Shown here in pieces: positions 28,993-39,668 of a DNA stretch of 64,000 nucleotides. Position 1 is the first letter of the stretch; each line of letters begins with the position of its first letter. A program made the translations under genes and the position numbers. This DNA comes from Ruminococcus bovis (GTDB lineage Bacteria > Bacillota > Clostridia > Oscillospirales > Acutalibacteraceae): the NCBI RefSeq assembly GCF_005601135.1, contig NZ_CP039381.1:431941-495940 (forward strand), written 5' to 3'. A model generated the notes under the pieces. That model had not been told where the DNA came from. It ran no database searches and was given only the letters and a program-made list of their open reading frames with translations.

Positions 28993-29035
28993 GAGTGTTC
29001 ATAACGGATTTATGTTATGGACACTCATTCTTTTA
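28993..29035 (+). terminator. Terminator of tRNA-Leu
   Basis: GAGTGTTCATAAC, loop, GTTATGGACACTC (one G-U), then ATTCTTTTATT. The left arm and loop recur inverted at 51303-51321. Confidence 0.8.
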
Positions 29036-29060
29036 TTCAATTTCATCCGATTTGTATGTA

Positions 29061-29090
29061 GTGAGCAGGTATTGCGCCTGCTCACTTTTG
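29061..29090 (-). terminator. Terminator at the 3' end of the recombinase gene
   Basis: Stem GTGAGCAGG (29061-29069) and CCTGCTCAC (29077-29085) with a loop of seven bases, two bases or so beyond the recombinase stop region. T/A tracts on either side make it usable in both directions. Confidence 0.65.
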
Positions 29091-29091
29091 T

Positions 29092-31029
<1,938 letters not shown>

Positions 31030-31030
<1 letters not shown>

Positions 31031-31872
31031 TATCGTTCCTCCCTGTTGCGCTGTCTGCGTCTGTAATCGTCCTGCGCTAATTTAAGTAGGCGGTTGTAAA
31101 TATCCTGTGGTGTGTATTTCTTCGGGAAAAACTTGCTCAGTTCATCGAGCTGAAAGCTGATTTTTTCACGCTGATTCGGTTTTTCCTCGGATATGATTCT
31201 TGATATGGTTTCGCTGTCAAGTTTACCTGACTGAGAGAGCTTCTTCATCTGAATTGCCTGTGAGAGCGAGGGCGTTTTGTCCTCCAACTCGATAGATTCA
31301 AACAAATCCTGTTGCTCATTTTCGGTTAGATAGGATAGCTCCACGCCTACAGAAAATGCAATACGCTGTTCATCGACCAATTTGAGAATATCGGGAATGA
31401 GTTTTGTCAGACGGATATAGCGTTTTACTGTATCTTTGCTGGTTCCCTCCTGTTCGGCAATCAGCTCAGTCGATAACTTCGGTGCAAGTTGCTCCGAAGT
31501 GAGATCAGTACGCTGTCCTTGATGCTTGAGTGCTTCGGCTTTCAGCTTGTAAGCAAACGCCTTTTCCGACGGCAGCAAATGCTCTCTGTGAAGATTACTG
31601 TCCACCACCATAATCGCCGCCTCGTCACGGCTGACGGGTCGAATAAAGGCAGGGACTTCTGTAAGCCCTGCCTTCTGCGCCGCACGAAAACGGCGGTGTC
31701 CTGATATGATTTCGTACTCGTCGGTTGTACCTTCAAGCGGTCGTACAATCAGCGGCGTCATAATGCCCTGCTGCTGAACGCTCGTTATAAGATTGTTCAT
31801 TTCATCATTGTCGAGCACCTGATACGGGTGGTCTCTGAATTCGTGTAATTTGTTGATTGATATATTGGTCAT
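31030..31872 (-). CDS. ParB/Spo0J-like nuclease-domain DNA-binding protein
   Basis: 280 residues. The ParB N-terminal fold shows ISINKLHEFRDHPYQVLDND, then QQGIMTPLIVRPLE and the CTP-binding-type box YEIISGHRRFRAAQKAGLTE. The helix-turn-helix region is TELIAEQEGTSKDTVKRYIR. No ParA partner is beside it; in Tn4451-like elements such lone ParB proteins are common and may regulate transfer or maintenance genes. Coupled by overlap to the relaxase gene upstream and TnpW downstream. Confidence 0.85.
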
Positions 31873-33263
31873 CGTTCATAACTCCTTTGTTTCGTTTTAT
31901 TTTGGTGATAATATTTGTACTTGTATCTGCCTTGCTCCAGCTGCTTTTCCTGTTCGATCAAAGCACGGAGTCGAGGCACTTTGTTTTCAATGCGCTCGCA
32001 GATGATGAGCTGCTTGCGCAAGGGTGTTAGCTTCTTTGTGATTTCTCTGCATTGTTCTTTTAGAGAATTATCTTCCTCGGGCGTTTTAGCCCTACGGATT
32101 TGATTTCGGATATGCTGCCGCTCTGCTTCATACGCTTTGATTTGCTCAGCAATTTCCTTTCGGCAAGATAGAAAATCCTCTGCGCATTCTACGTTGTGGT
32201 CACGGAGAAAATGATATTCCGCCAACGTTCGGTCGAGATTCTGTATTTCCAATCTCAACTCCGGAGAAACAGGACGATAATCACGCTTTTGGACATTGTT
32301 GCCCGTGATGAGCTTGGCGATAGTGATGATAAGCTCAAACAGCGCCGTGATAACATCGGGTTCTGTTCTTTTCTCAAAATCTCTGATTCTCACTATCAGC
32401 GGTTGACGCTGATAATACGATTTCGGCGTATAGAAATCCACGAAGTATTTATCCTCACGCTGAGATTGCAGCCGTCTGAGAATCGCTTCTCTGGAGTAAT
32501 CCTTGCCAAGACTGCTTAACCTGACAGGCTTTCGCCAGTCGGGAGCGATCACGGAAGGATGCTGATACTTGAAATTTCGTACAAACTGATATCCAAGCGA
32601 CCGCAGATATAATTCAAAATCAAACGGCTTGATCGTACAGGCTAAGGCTTCATCAACATCGTGCCGCAGCATATCCTTGTGTGGTATTCGTCCGCTCTTG
32701 CGTACCCAATACGCCTTGTCACCACCGTAGAACGGAGCGTTTTCAATCACGGATTTTCCGTGCTCACGGCAGACCTCGTCGGAAATCTCTCGCAGCTTGT
32801 AATGGTCGGCAATATGGTTTTCAAACTTTCGTCCGGTGCGGAATGATACACTATTTACGACGATATGATTGTGTAGGTTTGCCGTATTTAGATGCGTCGT
32901 TACAACAATCTCATAGTCATCGCCCCACATTTGCTTGGCGGTTTCAATGCCAATACGGTGCGCTTCCTCCGGTGTGACTTCTCCAGCCTGAAAGCTTTGA
33001 TAACCGTGATACGCAACATTGCCGCCGAGCTTGCCGAAACGTCGCTTGGTAGCTATCATCTGTTCGTAGGCTCGTTTCTTCGGGCAGTTGATTCCGCTGA
33101 CATACATTGTCTGATCTGTCTTGTCGCTGTTCTCAACGTAATTGAGGGTGGCGGCTAAGTCATTATCAAGATATTTGCGCTCGATTGTTTTATCGGGATT
33201 CTGAGCGTAATTGATAACATCCTTTAGCCGTCCTTTGACGGGCCAGAAGCCTGTGGTTGCCAC
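31869..33263 (-). CDS. Relaxase (MOBP-type mobilization nuclease, TnpZ-like)
   Basis: 464 residues. The relaxase domain spans about 1-250: DNDLAATLNYVENSDKTDQT, GYQSFQAGEVTPEEAHRIGI and the metal-binding motif EIVVTTHLNTANLHNHIVVN (HxN...HNH type, three histidines). The C-terminal half is charged and coiled (AYEAERQHIRNQIRRAKTPE). It nicks the element's oriT and leads the strand into the conjugation channel of a helper element, since no T4SS genes are present. Overlaps MobC by 40 bases; ATG at 33263. Confidence 0.88.
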   Translation of the reverse strand: MATTGFWPVKGRLKDVINYAQNPDKTIERKYLDNDLAATLNYVENSDKTDQTMYVSGINCPKKRAYEQMIATKRRFGKLGGNVAYHGYQSFQAGEVTPEEAHRIGIETAKQMWGDDYEIVVTTHLNTANLHNHIVVNSVSFRTGRKFENHIADHYKLREISDEVCREHGKSVIENAPFYGGDKAYWVRKSGRIPHKDMLRHDVDEALACTIKPFDFELYLRSLGYQFVRNFKYQHPSVIAPDWRKPVRLSSLGKDYSREAILRRLQSQREDKYFVDFYTPKSYYQRQPLIVRIRDFEKRTEPDVITALFELIITIAKLITGNNVQKRDYRPVSPELRLEIQNLDRTLAEYHFLRDHNVECAEDFLSCRKEIAEQIKAYEAERQHIRNQIRRAKTPEEDNSLKEQCREITKKLTPLRKQLIICERIENKVPRLRALIEQEKQLEQGRYKYKYYHQNKTKQRSYER

Positions 33264-33598
33264 GTCGCTACCTCCTTACAGATTTGCTTGGCAGAGGATT
33301 TCTCCGGCAAAAGTAGGCGCTGTTGAATTTCGTCTACGACTTCAAGCAGCTTTCGCTCGGTTTCAGGTGATACCTTATCGGCAACCTCGTCACATAAGCG
33401 GCAGAGCGTTTGGTAGAAATCAAAAAAGACATCAGGTTGCTCCGTTCTTGGCGCATAACCCAATGTCCTTTGTCTGACATATTCGGATTGTGATAAGCCG
33501 CAGCTCTCGGCGAGATTGGCTATCCTGTTTTTCTCGGACTGTGTAACACGCAGCTCGATTCTTGCTTTTTTATCGTTCAATAATATACCTTCTTTCAT
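33224..33598 (-). CDS. MobC-like mobilization protein
   Basis: 124 residues. N-terminal ribbon-helix-helix type region KKARIELRVTQSEKNRIANL then AESCGLSQSEYVRQRTLG, and a helical tail (RLCDEVADKVSPETERKLLE), as in relaxosome accessory proteins that bind oriT and help the relaxase. It is the first gene of the mobC-relaxase-parB-tnpW-tnpX operon; the likely oriT is the 220-base gap upstream. Confidence 0.78.
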   Translation of the reverse strand: MKEGILLNDKKARIELRVTQSEKNRIANLAESCGLSQSEYVRQRTLGYAPRTEQPDVFFDFYQTLCRLCDEVADKVSPETERKLLEVVDEIQQRLLLPEKSSAKQICKEVATWQPQASGPSKDG

Positions 33599-33818
33599 CG
33601 GGTGTTAGGGTTTCCCTAAAGATTTACAACAGCGGGGCTGTTGTATTTGGAATTTGCCGTACAAATTCCCTGCTTGCTACAGTATAAGACACAGCCACGG
33701 AGTGTTAATTTCATCCGTTCTGCTGTGCCTTATGCTGTTGATTAAAATACTATCTTGATATGACGGCATTTTGCCGTCAATTTTAATATCGGTCTTGAAA
33801 TTTGCCGTCATCGTGCCG
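33599..33818. other. Intergenic gap, candidate oriT and partition site of module 1
   Basis: No gene. It contains inverted AACAGCGGGGCTGTT (about 33629-33643), GACGGCATTTTGCCGTC (33761-33777) and two further GCCGTCA boxes near 33804-33821. The position just upstream of mobC and just after the parR-like gene suits an oriT and/or a centromere-like site. The nick site itself cannot be named. Confidence 0.4.
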
Positions 33819-34127
33819 TCAATCAAATAGTTTGAGGTCGTCCAGAATATCCTGCTCGGCTTCCGCCTGTTGGTCTGCACTTAAAGCAGGATTTACAGCC
33901 TGCGAAGCGAAGTTTGCTTCTGCAAAGCAAGCCCGCATTTCCTCACGAATGATATTTCGGATATCTTCCTCGTGCTGCTCTCGGGTGATCGACTGCAAAT
34001 CCACATATTCGGCAAGTGCTTCGATGATAAAGTTGTTGCGTGAATGGAATCTCTTAACGTCAAGCGTCTGCATATATTCTGCGAGAGCACGCTCTCGAGC
34101 GTCGGTCAAATCAAAGCGCACTGTCAT
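33819..34127 (-). CDS. Small ParR/StbB-like plasmid-segregation protein
   Basis: 102 residues from the ATG at 34127: TVRFDLTDARERALAEYMQT, then LDVKRFHSRNNFIIEALAEY, which fits a ribbon-helix-helix DNA-binding N-terminus, and an acidic C-terminal tail (SADQQAEAEQDILDDLKLFD) of the sort that binds actin-like ParM. A longer start at 34145 lies inside the parM gene and has no better ribosome site. Partner of the gene at 34129-35064; DNA target probably nearby. Confidence 0.65.
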   Translation of the reverse strand: MTVRFDLTDARERALAEYMQTLDVKRFHSRNNFIIEALAEYVDLQSITREQHEEDIRNIIREEMRACFAEANFASQAVNPALSADQQAEAEQDILDDLKLFD

Positions 34128-34128
34128 T

Positions 34129-35064
34129 TTATACACGTCCTTCATTCTTTGCCTCGGCTCTCAGATAAACGTCTGCGAGATATTCATAGCCTTTTGCGGC
34201 AGCGCAGATATCGTCAATAAACTTTACACGGTCAAGATTGCCGTGATAGAAATTCTTGATCAGGCAACCGCCACCGCCGCAGACGTAGAGCTTCATCGTG
34301 CTTTCATCATAGCCGTGTTCACGCAGGCGGCAAAAGATTTCAGCAACATATTCCTCCGTAATAGCGGTGATGATCTCTAAATCTGAAACGGGAATATCCG
34401 CCGTGCCTGTCCGCAACACCTCGTCAATAATAAAATCATTCAGCTCTCGGCGCGTCTTACGCATAAAGCCCTCACGAATGGCAAGGGTGCATTGATAAGT
34501 GCCGAACTTCTCGGTGAACATCTTACCGCTTTGCGGTTTGCCGTTGACAAGATAGAGCGTGTTCATCGTGCCGTTGCCGATGTCAGCAACCATACTCAAG
34601 CCTTTGAGCGTGGACTTGATAGGCACAACCGCGGAGTAGCCTTGCGGATAGATTTTTACATCACAGATTCGGATATGATAATCTACATTCCGAAAAGTGA
34701 ACGCTACCTCTTTGTTTTTTGACAGATATGCTGCAAAATCTGCTTTCTGACCGCTTGTCCAAGTCAAAGGCAAGCCTGCGGCGATAATCACGTCCGCTTC
34801 GGTCATTCCTTCGTCTGCAAGCTCGGTTGCGATTGCGGCGAGAGTTAGAACATAATAATCCTCGTCGTTCTGCTTTTCGGGCAGAAACTCCTTGTGACCT
34901 TCGCCGATCAGATAATATTTGCCGTTGTAGGTAAGCATATCCTTTGTAAACAGCGGTTCACTGTCGTGGGTGGTTATTCCGGTCTTAAAGCAATGGTTAG
35001 CGGTTTTGATATTGCCGTAACCGTGGTCGATACCGATAATGGTTTTGTCTTTGTAACTTTTCAT
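34129..35064 (-). CDS. ParM/StbA-like actin-family ATPase
   Basis: 311 residues. Actin-fold motifs: phosphate 1 IIGIDHGYGNIKTA (about 9-22), phosphate 2 LSMVADIGNGTMNTLYLV, adenosine motif LYVCGGGGCLIKNF. Type II partition proteins of this kind polymerise and push plasmid copies apart. Presence in an integrative element suggests it is kept stable while circular. It is translated just before the ParR-like gene and preceded by AGGAGG. Confidence 0.85.
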   Translation of the reverse strand: MKSYKDKTIIGIDHGYGNIKTANHCFKTGITTHDSEPLFTKDMLTYNGKYYLIGEGHKEFLPEKQNDEDYYVLTLAAIATELADEGMTEADVIIAAGLPLTWTSGQKADFAAYLSKNKEVAFTFRNVDYHIRICDVKIYPQGYSAVVPIKSTLKGLSMVADIGNGTMNTLYLVNGKPQSGKMFTEKFGTYQCTLAIREGFMRKTRRELNDFIIDEVLRTGTADIPVSDLEIITAITEEYVAEIFCRLREHGYDESTMKLYVCGGGGCLIKNFYHGNLDRVKFIDDICAAAKGYEYLADVYLRAEAKNEGRV

Positions 35065-35089
35065 AATAAAAATACCTCCTGAAAATAGT

Positions 35090-35119
35090 AAAACTGCCCT
35101 GAAAAGTGGGGGCAGTTTT
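35090..35119 (-). promoter_or_regulatory. Hairpin between sigma-like gene and parM
   Basis: AAAACTGCCC and GGGGCAGTTTT form a stem enclosing about eight bases, 26 bases before the parM start. It could be a terminator or an attenuator; the downstream strand has TTTTACTATTTTC only. Confidence 0.4.
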
Positions 35120-35144
35120 CAAATAATGAATTGTGTGTTTTTGG

Positions 35145-35182
35145 CATAAAAATAACACCTACCGAAAACAATCGATAGGTGC
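35145..35182 (-). terminator. Terminator of the sigma-like gene
   Basis: Minus strand CACCTATCG, 8-base loop, CGGTAGGTG, then TTATTTTTATG, starting at the stop codon of the gene at 35182-36069. Confidence 0.7.
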
Positions 35183-36069
35183 TATTCAAAGCCAATGTCT
35201 GTGTTTGTTTGTTCTTGAAATTCTCTTCCGATTTTGTCAATGCGTTTCTTAACGGCACTATGCGTTTTATAGCCGACCTTATCCGCAATTTCCTGATAGG
35301 TATAGCCTTCAACACGAAGCTCCAATATCTGTCTGTCCTTTTCGGACAGCGTTGCCATAAACCGCTCAACATCAACTTTAGCTGCTGTATCGCCTTCCAA
35401 GTCGATACTGTCGTCCGCCTTATCCCACTCTGCGCCGTCGTGATTTTTCTTGTAATCCTCCTGAAACGCCTCGAGTGAGATCATCGGGTGCTTGGTTTTC
35501 TTATGATAATAGCTGTTCTTAAAGTCATTCTTTTGTTGACTATATCTATAATCGAAATCTTCAAAGCACTGATATTCCTTGACAACGGCGAGGATCTCAT
35601 TCATTCCGAAACGCTCCATTGTTTTCGGAACGATATCCTTCAAAACAGCGTCAACATATTCGTCACTGACAAAGCTGAAAAACGTAGTCGGCTCAATGTC
35701 ATTCACAAGACTCTCAATCGGCGGCAGTACGCCCTCGTCCTGCATAGTCTTTATCCAGAAAGACGGTGCGTGAGAAAACTTCCAAGCCGGGTGATCGCCT
35801 GAATATATCTCCCGACCTACATTCAATCCCATATAGTCCCACACAAGATAGTGAAATGCGTCATACATCAAAAGAGCAAATTGGTCGCTCTCTATCAGTT
35901 CTATCTGCGTCCAGTCCGTGAACAGCTCATAGGGATAGCGTGAAATCTGAAAAGGAAGCTCGCCGCATTTGTCGAGCAACGACTTTGGCAGGAAGTAAAA
36001 CAGCGGGATATATTCAGCGTTTTTGTACCGTGTGACCTTGCCGTTTTTGCGCTTGATTTTGATTGGCAT
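35182..36069 (-). CDS. Sigma-70 region 4-like transcriptional regulator
   Basis: 295 residues. Only the last 75 have a recognisable domain: ATLSEKDRQILELRVEGYTY then QEIADKVGYKTHSAVKKRID, a sigma region 4 or LuxR-type helix-turn-helix. The first 200 residues (YIPLFYFLPKSLLDKCGELP etc.) are of no known fold and lack regions 1-2, so this is not a full sigma factor. Similar proteins are common at the start of transfer modules in clostridial elements and probably control them. An IS30 copy lies 33 bases upstream and may have cut off its promoter. Confidence 0.65.
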   Translation of the reverse strand: MPIKIKRKNGKVTRYKNAEYIPLFYFLPKSLLDKCGELPFQISRYPYELFTDWTQIELIESDQFALLMYDAFHYLVWDYMGLNVGREIYSGDHPAWKFSHAPSFWIKTMQDEGVLPPIESLVNDIEPTTFFSFVSDEYVDAVLKDIVPKTMERFGMNEILAVVKEYQCFEDFDYRYSQQKNDFKNSYYHKKTKHPMISLEAFQEDYKKNHDGAEWDKADDSIDLEGDTAAKVDVERFMATLSEKDRQILELRVEGYTYQEIADKVGYKTHSAVKKRIDKIGREFQEQTNTDIGFE

Positions 36070-36101
36070 TTGTATTCATCTCCTTTCCGAGGTTAGGTGG
36101 G

Positions 36102-37174
36102 TAGATTATAATAACAAGTGCAACACTAAAAAAATAGACAATATGAAAACCAACGTGTAAAATGTAGTTGCAACACCAAACATAATACGGAGGTAATCAT
36201 ATTGTCATATACACATCTTACACTAATTGAAAGAGAATGTCTACAAGAATTTTACGAAAAAGGATATAGCATAAGAAAAATTGCAAAAATACTTGAACGA
36301 AGTCCTTCTACAATCAGCAGAGAATTAAAACGGAATTTTAGTAAAAAACGCAAACACTATCATTCTTGGGGCGCACATGTAAAATATTTAGTAAGAAGAA
36401 AGGATTGTCATAGAAAAAATAATTTACTCATATACACAGATATATATAATTATGTATTTGATAAATTACATTCCTTTTGGTCACCGGAAATAATAGCCGA
36501 TAAATGGAATTTAAATCATAATATAAAGATTTCTTTTTCTTCTATTTATCGTGCAATTCGTTCCAAATTATTCCCGGGTATTTCACCTGCATCACATCTT
36601 AGAAGAAGAGGAAAACCTTACAGAACTGAGCGTAAGACCTACACTAAACATTCTGAAAAATCAATTCATAATCGTGATTCTGTAATTGATGAGAGAGGAA
36701 GATTTGGTGATTATGAGGGAGATACAATTTACGGTTCAGTTGGAAAAGGCTATCTTGTTACTGCTATTGATAGAAAATCAAGATTTCTTGTAGCTGCTAC
36801 CTGTAAAGATAAATCTATTTCATCAATTAATTCAGCTTTTAGAGAAGCTTTTGAAAAGCTTCTTTAAAAATCAAGCCACTTACATTAACTTTAGATAATG
36901 GTTCTGAATTTAACGGATATGCTGATATTGAAAAAGATTTAGATTTAGAAATATATTTTGCAGATGTTCATGCTCCTTGGCAACGAGGTTCAAATGAAAA
37001 TATCAATGGACTATTAAGATTTTTCTTTCCAAGAGGTACTGATTTCAGAAAAGTCACAAGAGCACAACTTGATGCAGTCCTTGATAAAATCAATAATAGA
37101 CCTAGAAAATGTTTAGACCTTCTTTCACCTATTGACTATTTTAATCAAAGTGTTGCACTTGGTTTGACAATCTA
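36102..37174 (+). mobile_element. IS30-family insertion sequence
   Basis: Imperfect 26-base terminal inverted repeats: TAGATTATAATAACAAGTGC then AACACT at the left, and TAGATTGTCAAACCAAGTGC then AACACT on the complement at the right (4 mismatches). About 1.07 kb with one transposase gene. The AGGTG text on both sides could be part of the target duplication but is not clean. Confidence 0.75.
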
Positions 37175-37175
37175 A
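36202..37175 (+). pseudogene. IS30-family transposase, frameshifted
   Basis: The TTG start after GGAGGTAATCATA gives SYTHLTLIERECLQEFYEKG and SIRKIAKILERSPSTISREL, the IS30 N-terminal helix-turn-helix. The frame reads to EAFEKLL and stops at 36865-36867. Shifting by -1 restores IKPLTLTLDNGSEFNGYADI and then PWQRGSNENINGLLRFFFPR, the second and third DDE residues. The shift site (CTTCTTTAAAAATC) does not match a standard slippery heptamer, so it is most likely a one-base deletion and the element is dead unless complemented. Confidence 0.8.
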
Positions 37176-37330
37176 GGTGCCTCTATATTATATAGACGCT
37201 TCTACCCTTGAATTGTTCCAAATTCTTAAATAATTTTTTCAAAAATTTCTCCTATTATAATTTTAACAAATCAGCTGTCCTATATATGGGACTTTGCTGC
37301 TAAAGCACTCGTTTTTTTGTGTCAATTTAA

Positions 37331-37358
37331 TTGATATTTTTCCCGTGTATGTTATAAT
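37331..37358 (+). promoter_or_regulatory. Putative promoter of the toxin locus
   Basis: TTGATA (37331-37336), 16-base spacer, TATAAT (37353-37358), 47 bases before the ATG at 37405. Confidence 0.65.
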
Positions 37359-37404
37359 ATAGGAAATAGATATTTCCGATATTTAACACACAGGAGGGAT
37401 TATT

Positions 37405-38085
37405 ATGATTGGCGGAATGGTAAAAAAACTGATAATCGTTACAGGTGAAAAGGAATCTGTATATGCTGAATTGTTATCGTCGCTTATTACACTTAAGGAT
37501 GACGACGTAGAAAACAATACTGTTGTAGGAATTAAAGACGGAAGTGTAGAAGCAGTCGTCTGGAACGAAGATATATATAATGATAATAAGGCTCAACTTG
37601 GCTCAAACACAAAGCTTATCTTCATAGGGAAGAACAAATCTTCCGAAACTGTTATTCCGAGTATTAGGTTTGACAAGGATATGGCTAAATACGGTATAAA
37701 TGTTGGCTCATTAGGAAATAAGGCAGTATTATATATTGAATCAAATACACTTTTTAGCAATAAAGATTTGTATGATGGTTTTTATGAGAAATACATCGAA
37801 TTAACAAAACGCTTTGATGATAGCGTAGCAGATACTGAATCTATCAAAAAAGCTACTCACACCGATGGTATTGGAGAAGCATTTGAAAAGGGAACTAAAG
37901 CCGTTAAAGGATTGTTTGGAAAAATCAAGGGTGCGCCTGCAGGAAAAGAAAAAAATGAAGGGACAGATTTCTTCAAAATCAGCACTAAAATTGAATCAAA
38001 CAAATTGATTTCCGACCAGATGTTAAGATATGCCGTCTTAAGCTTTTATTTAGACGGACTTGCTGGATTTATGGAGATTAAGTAA
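37405..38085 (+). CDS. Hypothetical protein, first gene of toxin locus
   Basis: 226 residues, soluble. The first 110 (KKLIIVTGEKESVYAELLSS, KLIFIGKNKSSETVIPSIRF) look like an alpha/beta domain without a Walker loop. A Gly/Lys-rich linker (AVKGLFGKIKGAPAGKEKNE) leads to a short C-terminal part. The ribosome site is AGGAGGG. It ends with TAATG overlapping the next start, so production is coupled to the 515-residue protein. A chaperone, adaptor or immunity-like partner is possible; I do not recognise the family. Confidence 0.6.
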   Translation: MIGGMVKKLIIVTGEKESVYAELLSSLITLKDDDVENNTVVGIKDGSVEAVVWNEDIYNDNKAQLGSNTKLIFIGKNKSSETVIPSIRFDKDMAKYGINVGSLGNKAVLYIESNTLFSNKDLYDGFYEKYIELTKRFDDSVADTESIKKATHTDGIGEAFEKGTKAVKGLFGKIKGAPAGKEKNEGTDFFKISTKIESNKLISDQMLRYAVLSFYLDGLAGFMEIK

Positions 38086-39632
38086 TGAGTATTGCTTTTG
38101 AACAAGGGCTAAAGTTTGTTTCCGATAATATGGGTGCGGCTTTGGGCGGACAAATGTCACAGCTTTGGATTGATACAATAAACAGTCAGATTGAATCTAT
38201 TTCAAATGATATTATGGCAAAAGTTCAATCTACTGATTTGCCAGCTGATAAGCTTCAAGGATTTGTAGCTGAGATATGGCATTCGGGAACTTTTAACGCT
38301 GATTCCGCCGTTCATCATTTTGTCGCAACAGCCAAAGCGCCCGATGTAAACACATACGCTTCCGCTGACGTAGAATTTGGCGGAAGCAGAGCCAGTTTAA
38401 AATATTATAAGGATGCTAAAAGCTCATATGCTGCTCAATCAGAAACACCATATGAACGATATATGCATCTTAAAGCAAAAGCAGAGAAAGCCGGAAAGAG
38501 CTATGAATCGCTTGACGAATTTCTTGGAAAAAGGAAAATCAAGAAAGAAGATATGCATAAGTCTATGTATCAAGGTCAAGCAAAGCTTATTCCCACCAAT
38601 CAATTGTTAGATGCTCAAAATCTGATAGATAAAAAAATAGCGGTAGCGCAGGCAAACGGAAAGCTGGATCAAGTAGCTCGATACAAAGAGGTACAAGCAA
38701 CATTAACCGATATTCTGTCTGATAAAAAAGGAAATAAATCAATTCCGCTCAGCAGAGAAGACGCTCAAAGATTAACAAGGGCAGCAAAAGAAGGAAATCT
38801 TGATCAAGAATTATTAAGCGAATGCGGTTTAGATATTAATCAGTTAGTAACAGCTAAAGACATTATGAGCGAAGCCTTTTCTGCCGGCTTAAGCGCAGCA
38901 GTAATCTCTTTCGTTATAGGCATAGCTCCCACAATTATTGACGGAATATCAATGCTTGTTTCCGAAGGCGAAATAGATCCGAAGCTATTTGCGGAGATGG
39001 GATATAAGGGCTTGAGCTCTGCTGCAAGGGGATTTATTAACGGTTCAATTACAGCTGCACTTGTAGCTTGTTGTCAAAGCGGCAAGCTGGGAACTACGTT
39101 GATGGGAGCAAATGCGTCAATGATTTCTACGGCTGTTGTGTTGATGATTGGAACCTTGGAAAGCGGAATCAGACTTGCTACGGGCAGAATCAATAAAGCA
39201 CAAATGGCTGAGGAAATGTCTCGATTGTACATAACAACAGCCTTTTCAGTGGGCGGAGGAATCGCAGCAAGTGTGTGGTTTGTCGAAATACCTCCACTTG
39301 CAATGGCGGCATATATGCTCGGCAGCTTTATCGGCGGTGTAATTGGCGGATTCGCCTACAATATAGGGCACAGTCTGTTTATGTCGTTTTGCGTTGATTC
39401 CGGCTGTACTTTCTTTGGCTTGGTGGATCAAAATTACGAGTTACCTCAGGAAATATTAGATGAAATCGGAATAGATGTTTTCGAATACGAAAAATTCGAT
39501 TATGAAAGTTTTCAGTATGATAGCTTTCAGCTCGATTCCTTTACTCCGGATGCGTTTGAATATGACAAATTCGGCATTACTATTATACGTCGTGGAGTAA
39601 TCGGCGTTGGTAAAATTGGTTATCAATATTAG
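38085..39632 (+). CDS. Hypothetical protein with Gly-rich membrane region and C-terminal pentad repeat
   Basis: 515 residues. Residues 1-250 are hydrophilic and helical (KAKAEKAGKSYESLDEFLGK etc.). Residues 265-430 contain four or five Ala/Gly-rich hydrophobic stretches (LSAAVISFVIGIAPTIIDGI, SITAALVACCQSGKLGTTLM, SMISTAVVLMIGTLESGIRL, AAYMLGSFIGGVIGGFAYNI), reminiscent of glycine-zipper pore or pre-toxin segments. Residues about 468-500 form six five-residue repeats with Phe first (FEYEK FDYES FQYDS ...), then IIRRGVIGVGKIGY. No signal peptide. The repeated layout recalls a conserved unnamed gut-clostridial family. Role unknown; perhaps a delivery or pore component. Confidence 0.6.
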   Translation: MSIAFEQGLKFVSDNMGAALGGQMSQLWIDTINSQIESISNDIMAKVQSTDLPADKLQGFVAEIWHSGTFNADSAVHHFVATAKAPDVNTYASADVEFGGSRASLKYYKDAKSSYAAQSETPYERYMHLKAKAEKAGKSYESLDEFLGKRKIKKEDMHKSMYQGQAKLIPTNQLLDAQNLIDKKIAVAQANGKLDQVARYKEVQATLTDILSDKKGNKSIPLSREDAQRLTRAAKEGNLDQELLSECGLDINQLVTAKDIMSEAFSAGLSAAVISFVIGIAPTIIDGISMLVSEGEIDPKLFAEMGYKGLSSAARGFINGSITAALVACCQSGKLGTTLMGANASMISTAVVLMIGTLESGIRLATGRINKAQMAEEMSRLYITTAFSVGGGIAASVWFVEIPPLAMAAYMLGSFIGGVIGGFAYNIGHSLFMSFCVDSGCTFFGLVDQNYELPQEILDEIGIDVFEYEKFDYESFQYDSFQLDSFTPDAFEYDKFGITIIRRGVIGVGKIGYQY

Positions 39633-39668
39633 TTTAGTTATATTATTGCAAAAAACGGGGAATGTTTT

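Noticed and set aside
36865-36870. Programmed -1 frameshift in the IS30 transposase
   Set aside because: The local sequence does not allow tRNA re-pairing at a slippery heptamer; a one-base deletion is simpler.
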